The notes under the pieces are model-generated. The model saw nothing but the letters and a program-made list of their open reading frames with translations. It was not told the origin of the DNA and ran no database searches. A stretch of DNA of 64,000 nt from Phycisphaeraceae bacterium. Its GTDB lineage: Bacteria; Planctomycetota; Phycisphaerae; Phycisphaerales; UBA1924. How positions within the stretch are numbered: the stretch's first letter is position 1; every line of letters starts with the position of its first letter. Position numbers and translations under genes: made by a program. The stretch is from contig JAJTHN010000040.1 of the NCBI GenBank assembly GCA_021297895.1, forward strand, positions 18,674-82,673, given 5' to 3'. Positions 9,367-19,171 of the stretch are shown piece by piece.

Positions 9367-10944
9367 ATGTCCCAACCCTCCGAAGCCACTCCCGCCCAGC
9401 CGTCGATCCATCCGCTCGAGCAGCAGCGCCGCGATAACCGCGCCGCGGCGGAGGCGCTGGGGCTCCTGCCCTACGGCGTACGAACCGATGGGCTCGCGAC
9501 GCTCAGCGACGCGCGGGCCATGCACAGCCCCGAGGCCGACGCCGCGCACGCCGCCGAGGGCAAGGAGCCGCCGGCGGGGTTCGTCGATCCGCGGCCGATG
9601 GTCCGCGTGGCCGGCCGCGTCATGCTCCACCGCGACAACGGCAAGCTGGTCTGGATCACGCTGCGCGACCACACTGGCGACCTGCAGGTCGCGGTGAGCC
9701 AGAAGGACGCGAGCGAGCAGGGCTTCAAACTGGCAAAGCTCACGGACCTGGGCGATGTGATCATCGCCGAGGGCCGCCTGATGAAGACGCGCACGGGCGA
9801 GGTGACGGTGTGGGCGACAGGGCTCAGCCCGGGTGCCAAGTGCCTCGTGCCGCCGCCGGAAAAGCACGCGGGCCTGAGCGACGCGGAACTGCGGTACCGC
9901 CACCGGTACGTCGACATGTGGGCGACGCCGGAGACGCTGCGAACGTTCCAGTTGCGGAGCAGGCTTGTCGCGTTCATCCGTCGGCATCTCGACGGGCTTG
10001 GGTACACGGAGGTCGAAACGCCGATGCTCCAGGCACTGGCCGGCGGTGCCGCGGCGAGGCCCTTCAAGACGCACATGAACGCGCTGGATATGCCGCTGTT
10101 CCTGCGGATCGCGCCGGAGTTGTATCTCAAGCGGCTTCTGGTGGGCGGCATGCCCAAGGTCTACGAGGTCAACCGGAACTTCCGCAACGAGGGGCTGGAC
10201 CGCAACCACAACCCCGAGTTCACGATGCTCGAGCTCTACCACGCCTTCGGCGATGTCGAAACGGTCATGAACATGACCGAGACGCTCGTCCGCGAGAGCG
10301 CCCGGATGATCGCCGCGGCATCGGGCCTTGCTACGGACAATGCGAGCCTGAGATTGCCCTTCGGCGAGATCAGCATCGACTACGGCTCGCCGTTCGTGCG
10401 CGTGACATACGGCGAGTTGTTCAAGAAGGCCACGGGCGTCGCGCACACGGATACGCCCGGCGTGATGGCCCTGGCGGCCAAGCACCACATTCGCACCAAG
10501 AACGAGAAGGGCCAGCCGCTGGCGGATGTGCTGGTGGTCAATGAAGTGTTCGAGGAACTCGCCGAGCCGACGCTCGACCCGACGCGCCCGACGTTCATCA
10601 CCGACTACCCCTCGGCCATCAGCCCGCTGACGCGGCCCAAGCCGAGCGACCCGACGCTCGCGGATCGCGCGGACCTCTTCATCGCCGGTATGGAAATCGC
10701 GCCGCATTACACGGAGCTGAACGACCCCGACATCCAGAGCGCGCGATTCCGCGAGCAGTTGGCCGGGCTGGATGATGAAGAGAGCACCTTCCGCACCTTC
10801 GACGCGGACTTCATCCACGCGCTGAAGGTCGGCATGCCACCTGCGGGCGGCATGGGCCTTGGCATCGATCGCCTGGCGATGGTGCTGCTCAACCAACGCA
10901 GCATCCGCGATGTCGTGCTCTTCCCGCTGATGCGGCAGGAGTAA
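9367..10944 (+). CDS. lysS: lysyl-tRNA synthetase, class II
   Basis: Charges tRNA-Lys with lysine in the cytosol. It has 525 residues, slightly longer than E. coli LysS because of a 40-50 residue N-terminal extension. An OB-fold anticodon-binding domain (about 70-180, with [21 protein letters not shown]) is followed by the class II catalytic core: motif 1 around [19 protein letters not shown], motif 2 with [18 protein letters not shown], and motif 3 [14 protein letters not shown] near the end. The ATG at 9367 was chosen because upstream residues of the open frame are Arg/Gly-rich and unlike the family. It is divergent from glyA and convergent with the gene ending at 11206. Confidence 0.97.
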   Translation: MSQPSEATPAQPSIHPLEQQRRDNRAAAEALGLLPYGVRTDGLATLSDARAMHSPEADAAHAAEGKEPPAGFVDPRPMVRVAGRVMLHRDNGKLVWITLRDHTGDLQVAVSQKDASEQGFKLAKLTDLGDVIIAEGRLMKTRTGEVTVWATGLSPGAKCLVPPPEKHAGLSDAELRYRHRYVDMWATPETLRTFQLRSRLVAFIRRHLDGLGYTEVETPMLQALAGGAAARPFKTHMNALDMPLFLRIAPELYLKRLLVGGMPKVYEVNRNFRNEGLDRNHNPEFTMLELYHAFGDVETVMNMTETLVRESARMIAAASGLATDNASLRLPFGEISIDYGSPFVRVTYGELFKKATGVAHTDTPGVMALAAKHHIRTKNEKGQPLADVLVVNEVFEELAEPTLDPTRPTFITDYPSAISPLTRPKPSDPTLADRADLFIAGMEIAPHYTELNDPDIQSARFREQLAGLDDEESTFRTFDADFIHALKVGMPPAGGMGLGIDRLAMVLLNQRSIRDVVLFPLMRQE

Positions 10945-11104
10945 GGCGGGGCACGAAGACGCGAAGACGAAGGCGAAGTAGAAGAGCGTTCGAAGTTCAG
11001 CGGCGGAAATCTGCGGGAGCTGCAGGCCTCTTTTCGACACGACCACTTTCTTCCCGGTCATCACCTCGTCGCTCCGCCACGCTGTCTTCTCCAAAAACCA
11101 CCAA

Positions 11105-11124
11105 CCCCAGCCGTGAGGCCGGGG
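11105..11124 (-). terminator. probable terminator of the leftward hypothetical gene
   Basis: On the minus strand CCCCGGCC-TCAC-GGCTGGGG forms an 8-bp stem with one mismatch, followed by TTGGTGGTTTTTGG. It sits about 80 bases past the stop of the gene ending at 11206. The rest of the 260-base space between lysS and that gene shows nothing else. Confidence 0.45.
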
Positions 11125-11205
11125 CCGATGGTCTCGTGGGTATCGGTCGTGATCGCCGTGCTGGTCAGGCCCCCGGCGAGTGCTCGGCGTGCGTTGCCCC
11201 CGGGC

Positions 11206-11781
11206 TCAGCCGCCGAGAAGGCCCATGAGCATGCCCGCGTCGATGGGCATCGGCGCGGGGGCACCCTGCGGGACGGCATTGGCCTTGTCCAGACGGGCGG
11301 GGTCGATCACGCCGACGAGCGGCGCGATGGTCATGCTTCCACGGCCGGCCGGGTCGTTGAAGGTCATACGTACCCAGCGCACGCCTTCGCCTTCCTTATA
11401 AGAACTCATCATCTTCGCATCCGTCGTGACCGGGTCCGTCGGGAGGCGCGGCGGCGTCGCGGTAAGAAGGTACTGCCCGTTGCCCTCGTCGGTGACCGTC
11501 GCGTTGGTCTGGGCGGCGATCCAGAGTTGTTGCATCAGGTCTTCGGTCGCGGCGGCATCACCGCCCAGACGGACCATCAGGGCGCGGGAGATCACCCCGG
11601 CGCACCGGATGTATGCCGACTCGATCGCTCGCAGGGTCGTGCTGGGCATGGTGGCCAGTCGGAGACTAGCACCCGTGCCGCCCGCTGCCTGCTCCCGCGG
11701 CGGCGCGCCGACGGGCTGGGTGCTGCTGTCGCGGGTCGGTCGAAGGTTCAGGGGGCTTGCGGCCAGAGCGTGGGTGGTCAT
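11206..11781 (-). CDS. hypothetical protein, weak resemblance to sigma region 2 in its middle
   Basis: A 191-residue protein of a family I do not recognise. The first 40 residues are low-complexity. Residues about 45-85 (LRAIESAYIRCAGVISRAL...GDAAATEDLMQQLWIAAQ) read like the helical region 2 of an ECF sigma factor, but the following part, with LLTATPPRLPTDP and DPAGRGSMTIAPLVGVID, matches no sigma region 4, and no helix-turn-helix is visible. The C-terminus ends in MLMGLLGG. The start at 11781 (MTTHALAAS) is uncertain; the frame stays open to 11973. It is divergent from miaA. Likely real because the frame is long and followed by a hairpin, but the function is unknown. Confidence 0.6.
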   Translation of the reverse strand: MTTHALAASPLNLRPTRDSSTQPVGAPPREQAAGGTGASLRLATMPSTTLRAIESAYIRCAGVISRALMVRLGGDAAATEDLMQQLWIAAQTNATVTDEGNGQYLLTATPPRLPTDPVTTDAKMMSSYKEGEGVRWVRMTFNDPAGRGSMTIAPLVGVIDPARLDKANAVPQGAPAPMPIDAGMLMGLLGG

Positions 11782-11947
11782 GTGAGCGGTCCGGTCGGCG
11801 TGTGACGCTGCACGCGGATGATCGCCGTGCCGCGATCGGGTGGCCCACGAGAGCAGTCCCGACACCCCATCAATCGCGCCCCGCGGCCCCGCCCCACGCA
11901 CATTCCGCCGTCGTGCCGGATTTTTCCGCCGCACGTACGCTCCGGGC

Positions 11948-12889
11948 GTGCACGCCCCGCCCTTTCCGGTCATCTACGCCCCCACCGCCAGCGGCAAGTC
12001 GGCCCTGGCTGTCGCCATCGCGCGGCACATCGCGACACTGGGCCGATCGGCCCACGTGCTCGCGGCGGATGCGTTTCAGGTTTATCGCGGCATGGACATC
12101 GGCACGGCCAAGCCCACGCTTGATGAACGCCAGGGCGTGCCGCACGAGATGATCGACATCGCCGACCCGCACGCGCCGGTGCCGTTCACGGTTGATGACT
12201 GGCTGGAGGCCGCCGAGGCCAGAATCGCGCAGTTGCGTGCGGGCGGCGTGGTGCCCATCGTCGTTGGCGGCACGGCCCTGTACGTGCAGGCTTTGCTGCA
12301 CGGACTCTTCAAGGGACCGCCCGCGGATGAGACGCTGCGGGGCGAACTGCGGGCGATGGAGCCCGCGGCACGCCGCGCGGAACTGGAGCGCGTGGACCCC
12401 GCCGCGGCGGCACGGATACATCCGGCGGATGAACGCCGCACGATCCGGGCGATCGAGGTCTACCGGCTCACCGGCACCGCGATCAGCAGCCACCAGCAGC
12501 AATGGATCGCCCGCTCGCCGCGGGCCGATGCGCGGCTGATCGTGATCAACTGGCCCACGCCGGAGTTGAACCGCCGCATCAACGCGCGTGTCCGGGCGAT
12601 GATGGCCGGCGGGTTTCTGGAGGAGGTGCGTCGGCTTCGGGAAGCCGGACCGATGAACAGCCAGGCGCGAGAGGGGCTCGGGTACAAGCAGTTGGCGAAT
12701 CACCTGGATGGGCGATGCTCGTTGGACGAGGCGGTGGAGCGAACAAAGATCGAAACTCGCCGATTCGGGAAAAACCAGAGGACATGGCTCAAGCGGCTTG
12801 CGTCAGGGGCGGGAACAGTGGTGCTGGATGGTGCGAATGGGCTTGAGGCGGACATGGTCCAAGCGCTTGCTCAACAGGCACTTCCGTAA
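11948..12889 (+). CDS. miaA: tRNA dimethylallyltransferase
   Basis: Transfers a dimethylallyl group to A37 of tRNAs reading codons that begin with U, the first step of ms2i6A formation. The P-loop reads APTASGKS (family GPTASGKS, so the first Gly is Ala), followed by ADAFQVYRGMDIGTAKP with the catalytic Asp region, VGGTALYVQALLHGL, and the C-terminal RRFGKNQRTWLKR. From the GTG at 11948 the protein is 313 residues, matching the family; the frame can also start at GTG 11840, which would add 36 Arg/Pro-rich residues with no counterpart in the family. Neither start has a strong ribosome site. topA lies 215 bases downstream. Confidence 0.95.
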   Translation: MHAPPFPVIYAPTASGKSALAVAIARHIATLGRSAHVLAADAFQVYRGMDIGTAKPTLDERQGVPHEMIDIADPHAPVPFTVDDWLEAAEARIAQLRAGGVVPIVVGGTALYVQALLHGLFKGPPADETLRGELRAMEPAARRAELERVDPAAAARIHPADERRTIRAIEVYRLTGTAISSHQQQWIARSPRADARLIVINWPTPELNRRINARVRAMMAGGFLEEVRRLREAGPMNSQAREGLGYKQLANHLDGRCSLDEAVERTKIETRRFGKNQRTWLKRLASGAGTVVLDGANGLEADMVQALAQQALP

Positions 12890-13104
12890 AGTAGACCAAC
12901 AGTCTATTTGTAGGCGATTGAGCCAGCACCTCAGTGGGCGAGTTGAAGCCCATACGCCGACCAAACAAAAAGACTCGGCCTTGACAACCGATGCTCCCCG
13001 TGCCTTTCGTCCGATCTCCGGGAACATCCGACGGGTCCGGAAACGACCCTTCGGCCACTCGGCGGCGATCACCCGGCACCATCTCTCTGGACGTACCACT
13101 CTTT

Positions 13105-15927
13105 ATGGCCAAGGCGAGCACCAAAACCACGTCCGCATCGGGGAAGCGGCCCGCCAAGTCCAAGGGACCGGCCAAAGGCAAGGCCGCGGCGACGGCCGCG
13201 GTTGCTGAGGATGCGCCGTTCGACGGTGGCGTGGACGCCGGGGCGGAGGCGGAGCAGGGCGAAGTCGGCGCGGGATCGGGGCGCGGCAAGCGGCTGGTGA
13301 TCGTCGAATCGCCGGCGAAGGCCAAGACGATCAATAAGTATCTGGGCAGCGAGTACAAGGTGGTGGCGTCGGTCGGACACGTGCGTGACCTGCCGAGCCG
13401 CAATCCCAAGGGGGTCAAGAGCCCGGTGCCGGGTGTCGACCTCGAGCACGACTTTGCACCCACGTACGAGGTGATGGACGCCAAGAGCAAGGTGATCGGC
13501 GAGCTGAAGCGAACGGCGCGTTCGGCCCGCGAGATCTGGTTCGCCACCGACCCCGACCGCGAGGGCGAGGCGATCGCGTGGCACGTGGCCGAGGAGCTCG
13601 GCGTCAAGCCCGAAACGGCCAAGCGTGTGATGTTCAACGCGATCACCAAGGCCGAGATCCAGCGGGCGTTCGACAACCCGCATCCGATCAACATGGACCG
13701 CGTCAACGCGCAGCAGGCGCGCCGGATTCTGGACCGGATCGTCGGGTATCAGGTCTCGCCGCTGCTGTGGAAGAAGGTCGCGCGGGGGCTGAGCGCGGGT
13801 CGCGTGCAGAGCGTGGCGGTGAGGCTGATCGTCGAGCGCGAGCGGGAGATCCGCGCGTTCATGCCCGATGAGTTCTGGGAGATCGGCGCGACGTTCACGA
13901 AGGATCTGGCCAAGGCCTCCGGGCTGACGACGGCGTGGGCCAGGTGGTACGCCGCGGAGGTCGAGCGGGCGCTGAACGAGGAGCGCAAGCCCGGACGGCC
14001 CAAGCGGACGGGGCCGAGCGTCAAGGACATCGACGCGTGGCTGAGCGAGCACGCGTGCTTCCGCGCGGCGCTGGTCGAGGTCGGCGGGAAGAAGTTCGAT
14101 CTTCGGGGAGAGACCGGCGAGGCGCTGGCGGCCCGTGCGCAAGCCATCGCGGCCGCGGCGGGGATGCGCGACGTGCGGATCACCACGCGGCAGGACGACG
14201 AGGCGCGCGGGCCGGCGAAGTTCGTGCGGACGCTCACGGGCGAGGTGGACACGAGCACGCCCTATCGCGTGACGGACGTGACGACCAAGCGCGTGAGCAC
14301 GCGCCCGAGCCCGCCGTTCATCACCAGCACGCTGCAGCAGGCCGCGGCGAACAGGCTGGGCTTCACGGCCAAGCGCACGATGGGCGCGGCGCAGCAGTTG
14401 TACCAGGGCGTGGACCTTCCCGGCGAAGGGCCGACGGCGCTGATCACCTACATGCGTACGGACAGCACGCACCTTTCCGCCGATGCGCTGAGCATGGTGC
14501 GGACGTTCATCCCGACCAGGTACGGGCAGAAGTACCTGCCCGAGAAGCCGAACTTCTACACCAGCAGCAACAAGGACGCGCAGGAGGCGCACGAGGCGAT
14601 CCGGCCCACGAACGTGAACATCGTGCCGGACGCGAAGCTCAAGAGCGTGCTGCCGCAGGATCTTTTCAGGCTGTACCAGATCATCTGGGAGCGATTCGTC
14701 GCGTGCCAGATGGTTCCGGCGCAGTGGGACAGCACCGCGGCGACGATCGTGGGCGGCGTGCCCGGCGCGGGCGTTGGCGAACTGACCTTCCGCGCGACGG
14801 GGCGCGTGCTGGTGTTCGACGGCTTCTACAAGGCCACGGGCGTGCCGGGCGGGGCGGATGAGCAGACGCTGCCGCCGCTGGGCACCGGCACGAAGCTCGC
14901 GCCGGTGCTGATGGAGCCGGAGCAGAAGTTCACGCAGCCGCCGGCGCGGTACAGCGAAGCGAGCCTGATCAAGGTGCTCGAGAGCGAGGGCATCGGCAGG
15001 CCCAGCACGTACGCGTCGATCATCAGTGTCGTGCAGGAGCGCAAGTACGTCGAACTGGTGGACCGACGCTTCTACGCGACGGACCTGGGCGAGGCGGTGA
15101 CGGACAAGCTCATCGAGGCGTTCCCCGACCTGATGGATGTCGGGTACACGCGCGACATGGAGAGCAAGCTGGACAAGGTCGAGGAGGATCACCTTGACTG
15201 GGTCGAGATGCTCCACGAGTTCTACACGCCGTTCGTCAAGCGGCTGGGCGTGGTCGAGAGCACGCTCAAGCACGCCAAGGCCGAGACAACGCCCGCGCCG
15301 TACAAGTGTCCGACCTGCGGCAGCGGAACGGTTTATCGCCTGGGCAAGAACGGGCGGTTCCTGTCCTGCTCGACGTATCCCGATTGCAAGTACGCCAGCC
15401 CGGTTGATCGCAACGGAAAGCCGACGCCGGCGAGCACGACGAATGTTGCGTGCCACTTGTGCGGGCGCGGGATGACCAAGCGCACTGGGCGGTTCGGCGC
15501 GTTTCTCGGGTGCTCGGGGTATGGCGCGAAGGAGAACCCGTGCAGCGGGATCCTGAAGCTGGACAAGAAGGGGCACGTGCTGGCACCGAGCGCGCCGCCG
15601 TTCACGCCCGAGCCGGCGCTGGGGTGCCCGAAGTGTCAGTCGGCGATGTACCTGCGGCCTGGCAAGTACGGGCCGTGGCTGGGGTGCTCGAAGTTCCCCA
15701 AGTGTCGCGGCCGCGGGGACTTCAAGAAGTTGGATGAGGCGAGCAAGACGGCGTTGCTCAAGGCTCTGGAGAAGCACCAGGCGGCCCACCCGACGCTGAT
15801 CATCAAGACGCTCGATGGGCGTGCGCTAACGGGTGCCGACGGCAAGCCGCTGCCCGATGCGCCGATCATCGGCCAGGAAGCGGGCGAGGAAACGCTGGAG
15901 GCCGTGGCGGATGAGTTGGGCGTGTGA
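13105..15927 (+). CDS. topA: DNA topoisomerase I (type IA) with C-terminal zinc ribbons
   Basis: Relaxes negative supercoils by single-strand passage. The 940-residue protein begins with about 65 Lys/Ala-rich residues, then the TOPRIM domain (RLVIVESPAKAKTINKYLG and the ATDPDREGEAIAWH metal site). The catalytic tyrosine is about Tyr449 in ITYMRTDSTHLS. Three C-terminal topoisomerase zinc-ribbon units follow: CPTCGSG...CSTYPDC, CHLCGRG...CSGYGAKENPC and CPKCQSA...CSKFPKC, each with four Cys. The start at 13105 (MAKASTK) was preferred over the longer open frame because the upstream segment is atypical in composition. Complete, with no missing motif. Confidence 0.97.
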   Translation: MAKASTKTTSASGKRPAKSKGPAKGKAAATAAVAEDAPFDGGVDAGAEAEQGEVGAGSGRGKRLVIVESPAKAKTINKYLGSEYKVVASVGHVRDLPSRNPKGVKSPVPGVDLEHDFAPTYEVMDAKSKVIGELKRTARSAREIWFATDPDREGEAIAWHVAEELGVKPETAKRVMFNAITKAEIQRAFDNPHPINMDRVNAQQARRILDRIVGYQVSPLLWKKVARGLSAGRVQSVAVRLIVEREREIRAFMPDEFWEIGATFTKDLAKASGLTTAWARWYAAEVERALNEERKPGRPKRTGPSVKDIDAWLSEHACFRAALVEVGGKKFDLRGETGEALAARAQAIAAAAGMRDVRITTRQDDEARGPAKFVRTLTGEVDTSTPYRVTDVTTKRVSTRPSPPFITSTLQQAAANRLGFTAKRTMGAAQQLYQGVDLPGEGPTALITYMRTDSTHLSADALSMVRTFIPTRYGQKYLPEKPNFYTSSNKDAQEAHEAIRPTNVNIVPDAKLKSVLPQDLFRLYQIIWERFVACQMVPAQWDSTAATIVGGVPGAGVGELTFRATGRVLVFDGFYKATGVPGGADEQTLPPLGTGTKLAPVLMEPEQKFTQPPARYSEASLIKVLESEGIGRPSTYASIISVVQERKYVELVDRRFYATDLGEAVTDKLIEAFPDLMDVGYTRDMESKLDKVEEDHLDWVEMLHEFYTPFVKRLGVVESTLKHAKAETTPAPYKCPTCGSGTVYRLGKNGRFLSCSTYPDCKYASPVDRNGKPTPASTTNVACHLCGRGMTKRTGRFGAFLGCSGYGAKENPCSGILKLDKKGHVLAPSAPPFTPEPALGCPKCQSAMYLRPGKYGPWLGCSKFPKCRGRGDFKKLDEASKTALLKALEKHQAAHPTLIIKTLDGRALTGADGKPLPDAPIIGQEAGEETLEAVADELGV

Positions 15928-16009
15928 TTCGCGCAAGGGCGCGAAGCCACGAAAGGAACATCGCGGCCAGCCCGTCAGTCGGCACGCGCTTCCGCCCTGC
16001 CCCGTTGCG

Positions 16010-16834
16010 TCATAAGGCGGTCGGCTCTGACCCTGGCTCTGTCTGCTGCTCTGGCTGCTGCTCTGGCTCGGCCGGCTTGCGATCGGGGAACTTGGTGTAT
16101 TCCATGTCCACGATGAACTCTTCGAGCCACTTGAAGCGGTACAGGTCGAACTCCATGCTCGTGCCGTCGGTCAGGACGATCGAGATGAAGAGTTTGTGCC
16201 AGCGTCGGCGGTCAAAGTCGGCGCAGTCCAGCAGTGAGATCACGCGACCGCCGGGGATCGTCAGGGCTTTCTTCTCGCGGTCGTAGGTGTACGACTTGCG
16301 TGAGACCTGCACGATGAGCAGGGCCATGTACCCGGCAAGACCGAAGCCCGCCACCAGCCACACGAACTCCAGCGGAATGTCGTACGCGCCCAGCGGCTTG
16401 GGGGCCTCAAGGCCCTTCCAGCGCGTGTCCAGGTCCTTGAGCTTTTCGGCCACGCCGGTGAGCGTTGTGCTCTCGGGCTTGAGCGTCCAGGCGTGTTTGT
16501 GGGCCTCGAGCCAGTCGTGACGCGCGGCGAGGAAGCGTGCGGTGCGGGCATCAGCGTCGGTGCCCGCCGCGTTCTTGCGGTGCGTGTCGAGATCGGCCTT
16601 CAGCGCGGCGAGCTCCGCGCCGGGATCGGCGACGGTCGTGTCGCGATCGGTCAGACGCGAGGCGGCGCTGGCGGACTGGAGGTAGACCAGCAGCTTGTAC
16701 TCGACATCCTCCGCGCCGCGGCGGGGGTTGGTGATCAGCACGTCGTACAGCGCCCAGCAGCCAAAGCCCAGGGCGACGAGCCCGAAGATCACGATCTTGC
16801 GAAGCCACTTGGGATTGATGACCGTGCGTTCCAT
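16010..16834 (-). CDS. two-TM membrane protein, hypothetical
   Basis: A 274-residue protein I do not recognise by family. Two hydrophobic helices are clear, near residues 14-32 (IVIFGLVALGFGCWALYDVL) and 158-178. Between them is a largely helical, charged loop of about 120 residues; after the second helix comes a compact cytoplasmic-looking domain with YDREKKALTIPGG and FDLYRFKWLEEFI, reminiscent of a PH-like beta domain. The tail has a Glu/Gln/Pro repeat (PEQQPEQQTEPG). It lies 127 bases downstream of the phoH-type gene in the same direction and may be cotranscribed. The function is unknown. Confidence 0.8.
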   Translation of the reverse strand: MERTVINPKWLRKIVIFGLVALGFGCWALYDVLITNPRRGAEDVEYKLLVYLQSASAASRLTDRDTTVADPGAELAALKADLDTHRKNAAGTDADARTARFLAARHDWLEAHKHAWTLKPESTTLTGVAEKLKDLDTRWKGLEAPKPLGAYDIPLEFVWLVAGFGLAGYMALLIVQVSRKSYTYDREKKALTIPGGRVISLLDCADFDRRRWHKLFISIVLTDGTSMEFDLYRFKWLEEFIVDMEYTKFPDRKPAEPEQQPEQQTEPGSEPTAL

Positions 16835-16961
16835 CAGCTGAAAACTCCGCGCAGAGAATGGGTGCCGAACCTGCGAGCAAGCGTAGTCGCCAACGGGCCG
16901 CGGCCCGAAGTCCGGGGCAAAGATGCCCGGAATTGCCCCAGCGCGTGCCGGCGGCGTGGCG

Positions 16962-18794
16962 TCAGAGCAGCGTCGCCGCGAGGCTGGCCAGTTCGCTGCG
17001 CTCGCTCTTGCTGAGCGTCACATGACCGACGACGCCCAAGCCCTTCATCTTTTCGATGGCGTAGGCCAGGCCGTTGCTGGCGCTGTCCAGATACGGATTA
17101 TCGATCTGGCCCACATCGCCGGTGAGCACGAGCTTGGTGCCCTCGCCGATGCGCGAGACGATGGTCTTGACCTCGTGCGGCGTGAGGTTCTGGGCTTCAT
17201 CGACGATCATGAACTGGTGCGGGATGCTGCGCCCGCGGATGTATGTCAGCGGCTCGAGGACCAGTTGCCCGCCGGCGATGAGTTTCTCGATGCGCTGCTC
17301 GGTGGTCAGGCTGTCGGCGTTCTGATTCGGCGCGCCGCGGGTGCTGAGCAGGTACGCGACGTTGTCGAAGATCGGCTGCATCCAGGCCTGGAGCTTGTCG
17401 TCCTTGCTGCCGGGGAGATAGCCGATATCGCGGCCCATCGGCATGATCGGGCGCGCCACCAGCAGTTTGTCGTAGCGTTCCTCGCTGAAGACCTTGGCCA
17501 TTCCCGCGGCGACGGCGACGAGCGTCTTGCCCGTGCCGGCGCTGCCAAGGAGCGTGACCATGCGGACTTCCTCATCCATGAGCAGGTCCAGCGCCATGGT
17601 CTGCTGGACGTTGCGGGCCATGATGCCGAAGGTCGGCTTGCGCGGGCCGCTGACGGGGATGACGTGGTCGGTGTCGGCAAGGCGCCGGGCCAGACCCGTG
17701 TGCCCCTCGTCGTCGCTGTCGCGGAGCATGAGGAACTGGTTGGCGAGCAGTTGCCGCTCGACGGTCTGGCCGTCGGCCCCCGTGTGCACGAGGAACTCGC
17801 TCAGGCGAGCCAGGGGCAGCATGCGGTCGCGGTAGAGTTCATCGATAAACTCGCCGGGAACATCGGCGCTCATCGCGCCGGTGTACAGCGCTTCGGCGTT
17901 GACCTTGGAATTCTCGAAGTCCTCGGTCTTCAGGCCGAGCGCATCGGCCTTGATGCGGGCGGAGAGGTCTTTGGAGACAAAGACGACATTCACGCCGCGG
18001 CGGGCCATGTCCAGGGCGACGGCGATGATGCGGTTGTCGGCCTTGTCCTCGCCGAGCATGGGCGGGCGCTCGTGCATGTCGACATCGATGCGGACGCTGC
18101 CGGAACGGGGCGAGAGGTCCTTTCGGCTCTGGGGGCGCGAGCGAGAGCCGGAGACCTTGGCGCTTGTGTTGAGTTCACCCCATCGCACGCCGTCGACCAG
18201 CCTGCCGGCTGTGCGGAGGCGGTCGAGCTGGCGGATGGCCTCGCGGGCGTTGCGGCCGCGGTCGCCATCGTCGCGCTTGAAGCGGTCGAGTTCCTCGATG
18301 ACGGTGAAGGGGATGACGACCTCGTGCTCCTCAAAGACGAAGAGGGCGTTGGGATCGTGGAGCAGAACGTTGGTGTCGACGACGAAGTGCTTGACACCCT
18401 GCGCGCGGTCGGCGGCGCTGCTCCGGGCACCGGCGGTCGCGAGCGATGCGGCAGGGCCGGTCGAGCCTGCGACACCGACGGCCGCGGCACCGGCGGGGCC
18501 GGTGGACGAGGAGGTCTTGCGGGCTCCGGGCTCATCGACATTGGCGAAGAATCCGGCCATGGGGCCGGAGCCTCGGGAGGATGCTGGAGTGTCGGGGATG
18601 CTCGCTGGGCCGAGTGCCGCGCCGCCGATCGGGCCGACGGCGGGGTTGCCGGTGGACGGGGGCGTGGCCTGAGGAACGACGGGGGCCTTGCTGTTCTTCA
18701 TGTCCTGCCGGGCTCGCGAGCCTGTCCCTGCACCGGCGGAGGGAGAAGGGGGAGGGTTGTGGCCGGCGCGTTGGGGCTGCTGTTCTTTGCCCAT
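16962..18794 (-). CDS. PhoH-family ATPase with N-terminal PIN nuclease domain
   Basis: A 610-residue PIN-PhoH protein. The first 130 residues are Pro/Ala/Gly/Ser-rich and probably disordered. A PIN domain (about 135-290) opens with HFVVDTNVLLHDP and has the acidic residues needed for metal-dependent RNase activity, including IPFTVIEELDRFK. The PhoH ATPase (about 365-605) has a Walker A GSAGTGKT with Lys about 423 and a Walker B region QFMIVDEAQNLTPHEVKT. Known PhoH2 proteins unwind and cut RNA; some are toxin-antitoxin linked, but no small antitoxin gene is next to this one. ATG 18794 has a weak ribosome site; Met32 (18701) is an alternative that would shorten the disordered leader. Confidence 0.93.
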   Translation of the reverse strand: MGKEQQPQRAGHNPPPSPSAGAGTGSRARQDMKNSKAPVVPQATPPSTGNPAVGPIGGAALGPASIPDTPASSRGSGPMAGFFANVDEPGARKTSSSTGPAGAAAVGVAGSTGPAASLATAGARSSAADRAQGVKHFVVDTNVLLHDPNALFVFEEHEVVIPFTVIEELDRFKRDDGDRGRNAREAIRQLDRLRTAGRLVDGVRWGELNTSAKVSGSRSRPQSRKDLSPRSGSVRIDVDMHERPPMLGEDKADNRIIAVALDMARRGVNVVFVSKDLSARIKADALGLKTEDFENSKVNAEALYTGAMSADVPGEFIDELYRDRMLPLARLSEFLVHTGADGQTVERQLLANQFLMLRDSDDEGHTGLARRLADTDHVIPVSGPRKPTFGIMARNVQQTMALDLLMDEEVRMVTLLGSAGTGKTLVAVAAGMAKVFSEERYDKLLVARPIMPMGRDIGYLPGSKDDKLQAWMQPIFDNVAYLLSTRGAPNQNADSLTTEQRIEKLIAGGQLVLEPLTYIRGRSIPHQFMIVDEAQNLTPHEVKTIVSRIGEGTKLVLTGDVGQIDNPYLDSASNGLAYAIEKMKGLGVVGHVTLSKSERSELASLAATLL

Positions 18795-19171
18795 GACAAT
18801 CGTGTCGGCATTCCTGAACGTCTTCGACAGCGCAGACTATGCGGATCCAGGGTCCGTTCGTGTTATCCACGTTCAGATCCCGCAAAGACGGCGGCGGCGG
18901 CTCCCCAAAACGGTCGGCGACGGCGCAAATCTGGCACTTGATTGAGCGAGGAGCGGGCATCCGCCGACGCGAGATTGCCGCCTCGGGGCGGGTGGCGGAT
19001 GCGACGAGGTCGCACCTGACGCGGAAGACCGGGCGCGGTGCATCCAAAGGCGGTTCAGGGCGTACGAGGGTCAGACCCGAAGCGCGGCGTCCGTGTCCGG
19101 GCCGCGGCAAGCGATGTCGCTCGTTGGCGATGTTGTGCGTCTGACACTTAGACACTTACTGGAGCATGTCT
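18795..19171. other. divergent intergenic region, phoH-type gene / yceI-like gene
   Basis: This 377-base space separates two divergent genes and must contain both promoters. I see no convincing ORF, tRNA or terminator. The only distinct feature is an 8-base direct repeat just before the yceI-like ribosome site. Confidence 0.6.
19143..19158. repeat. tandem 8-base repeat (GACACTTA x2) in the yceI-like leader
   Basis: GACACTTA occurs twice back to back, ending three bases before the GGAG ribosome site of the gene at 19172. It could be a regulator half-site pair or chance; there is no further copy nearby. Confidence 0.4.

Noticed and set aside
13069..15789. 906-codon leftward open frame opposite topA
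   Set aside because: Arg/Leu/His-rich shadow of a fully conserved topoisomerase gene.
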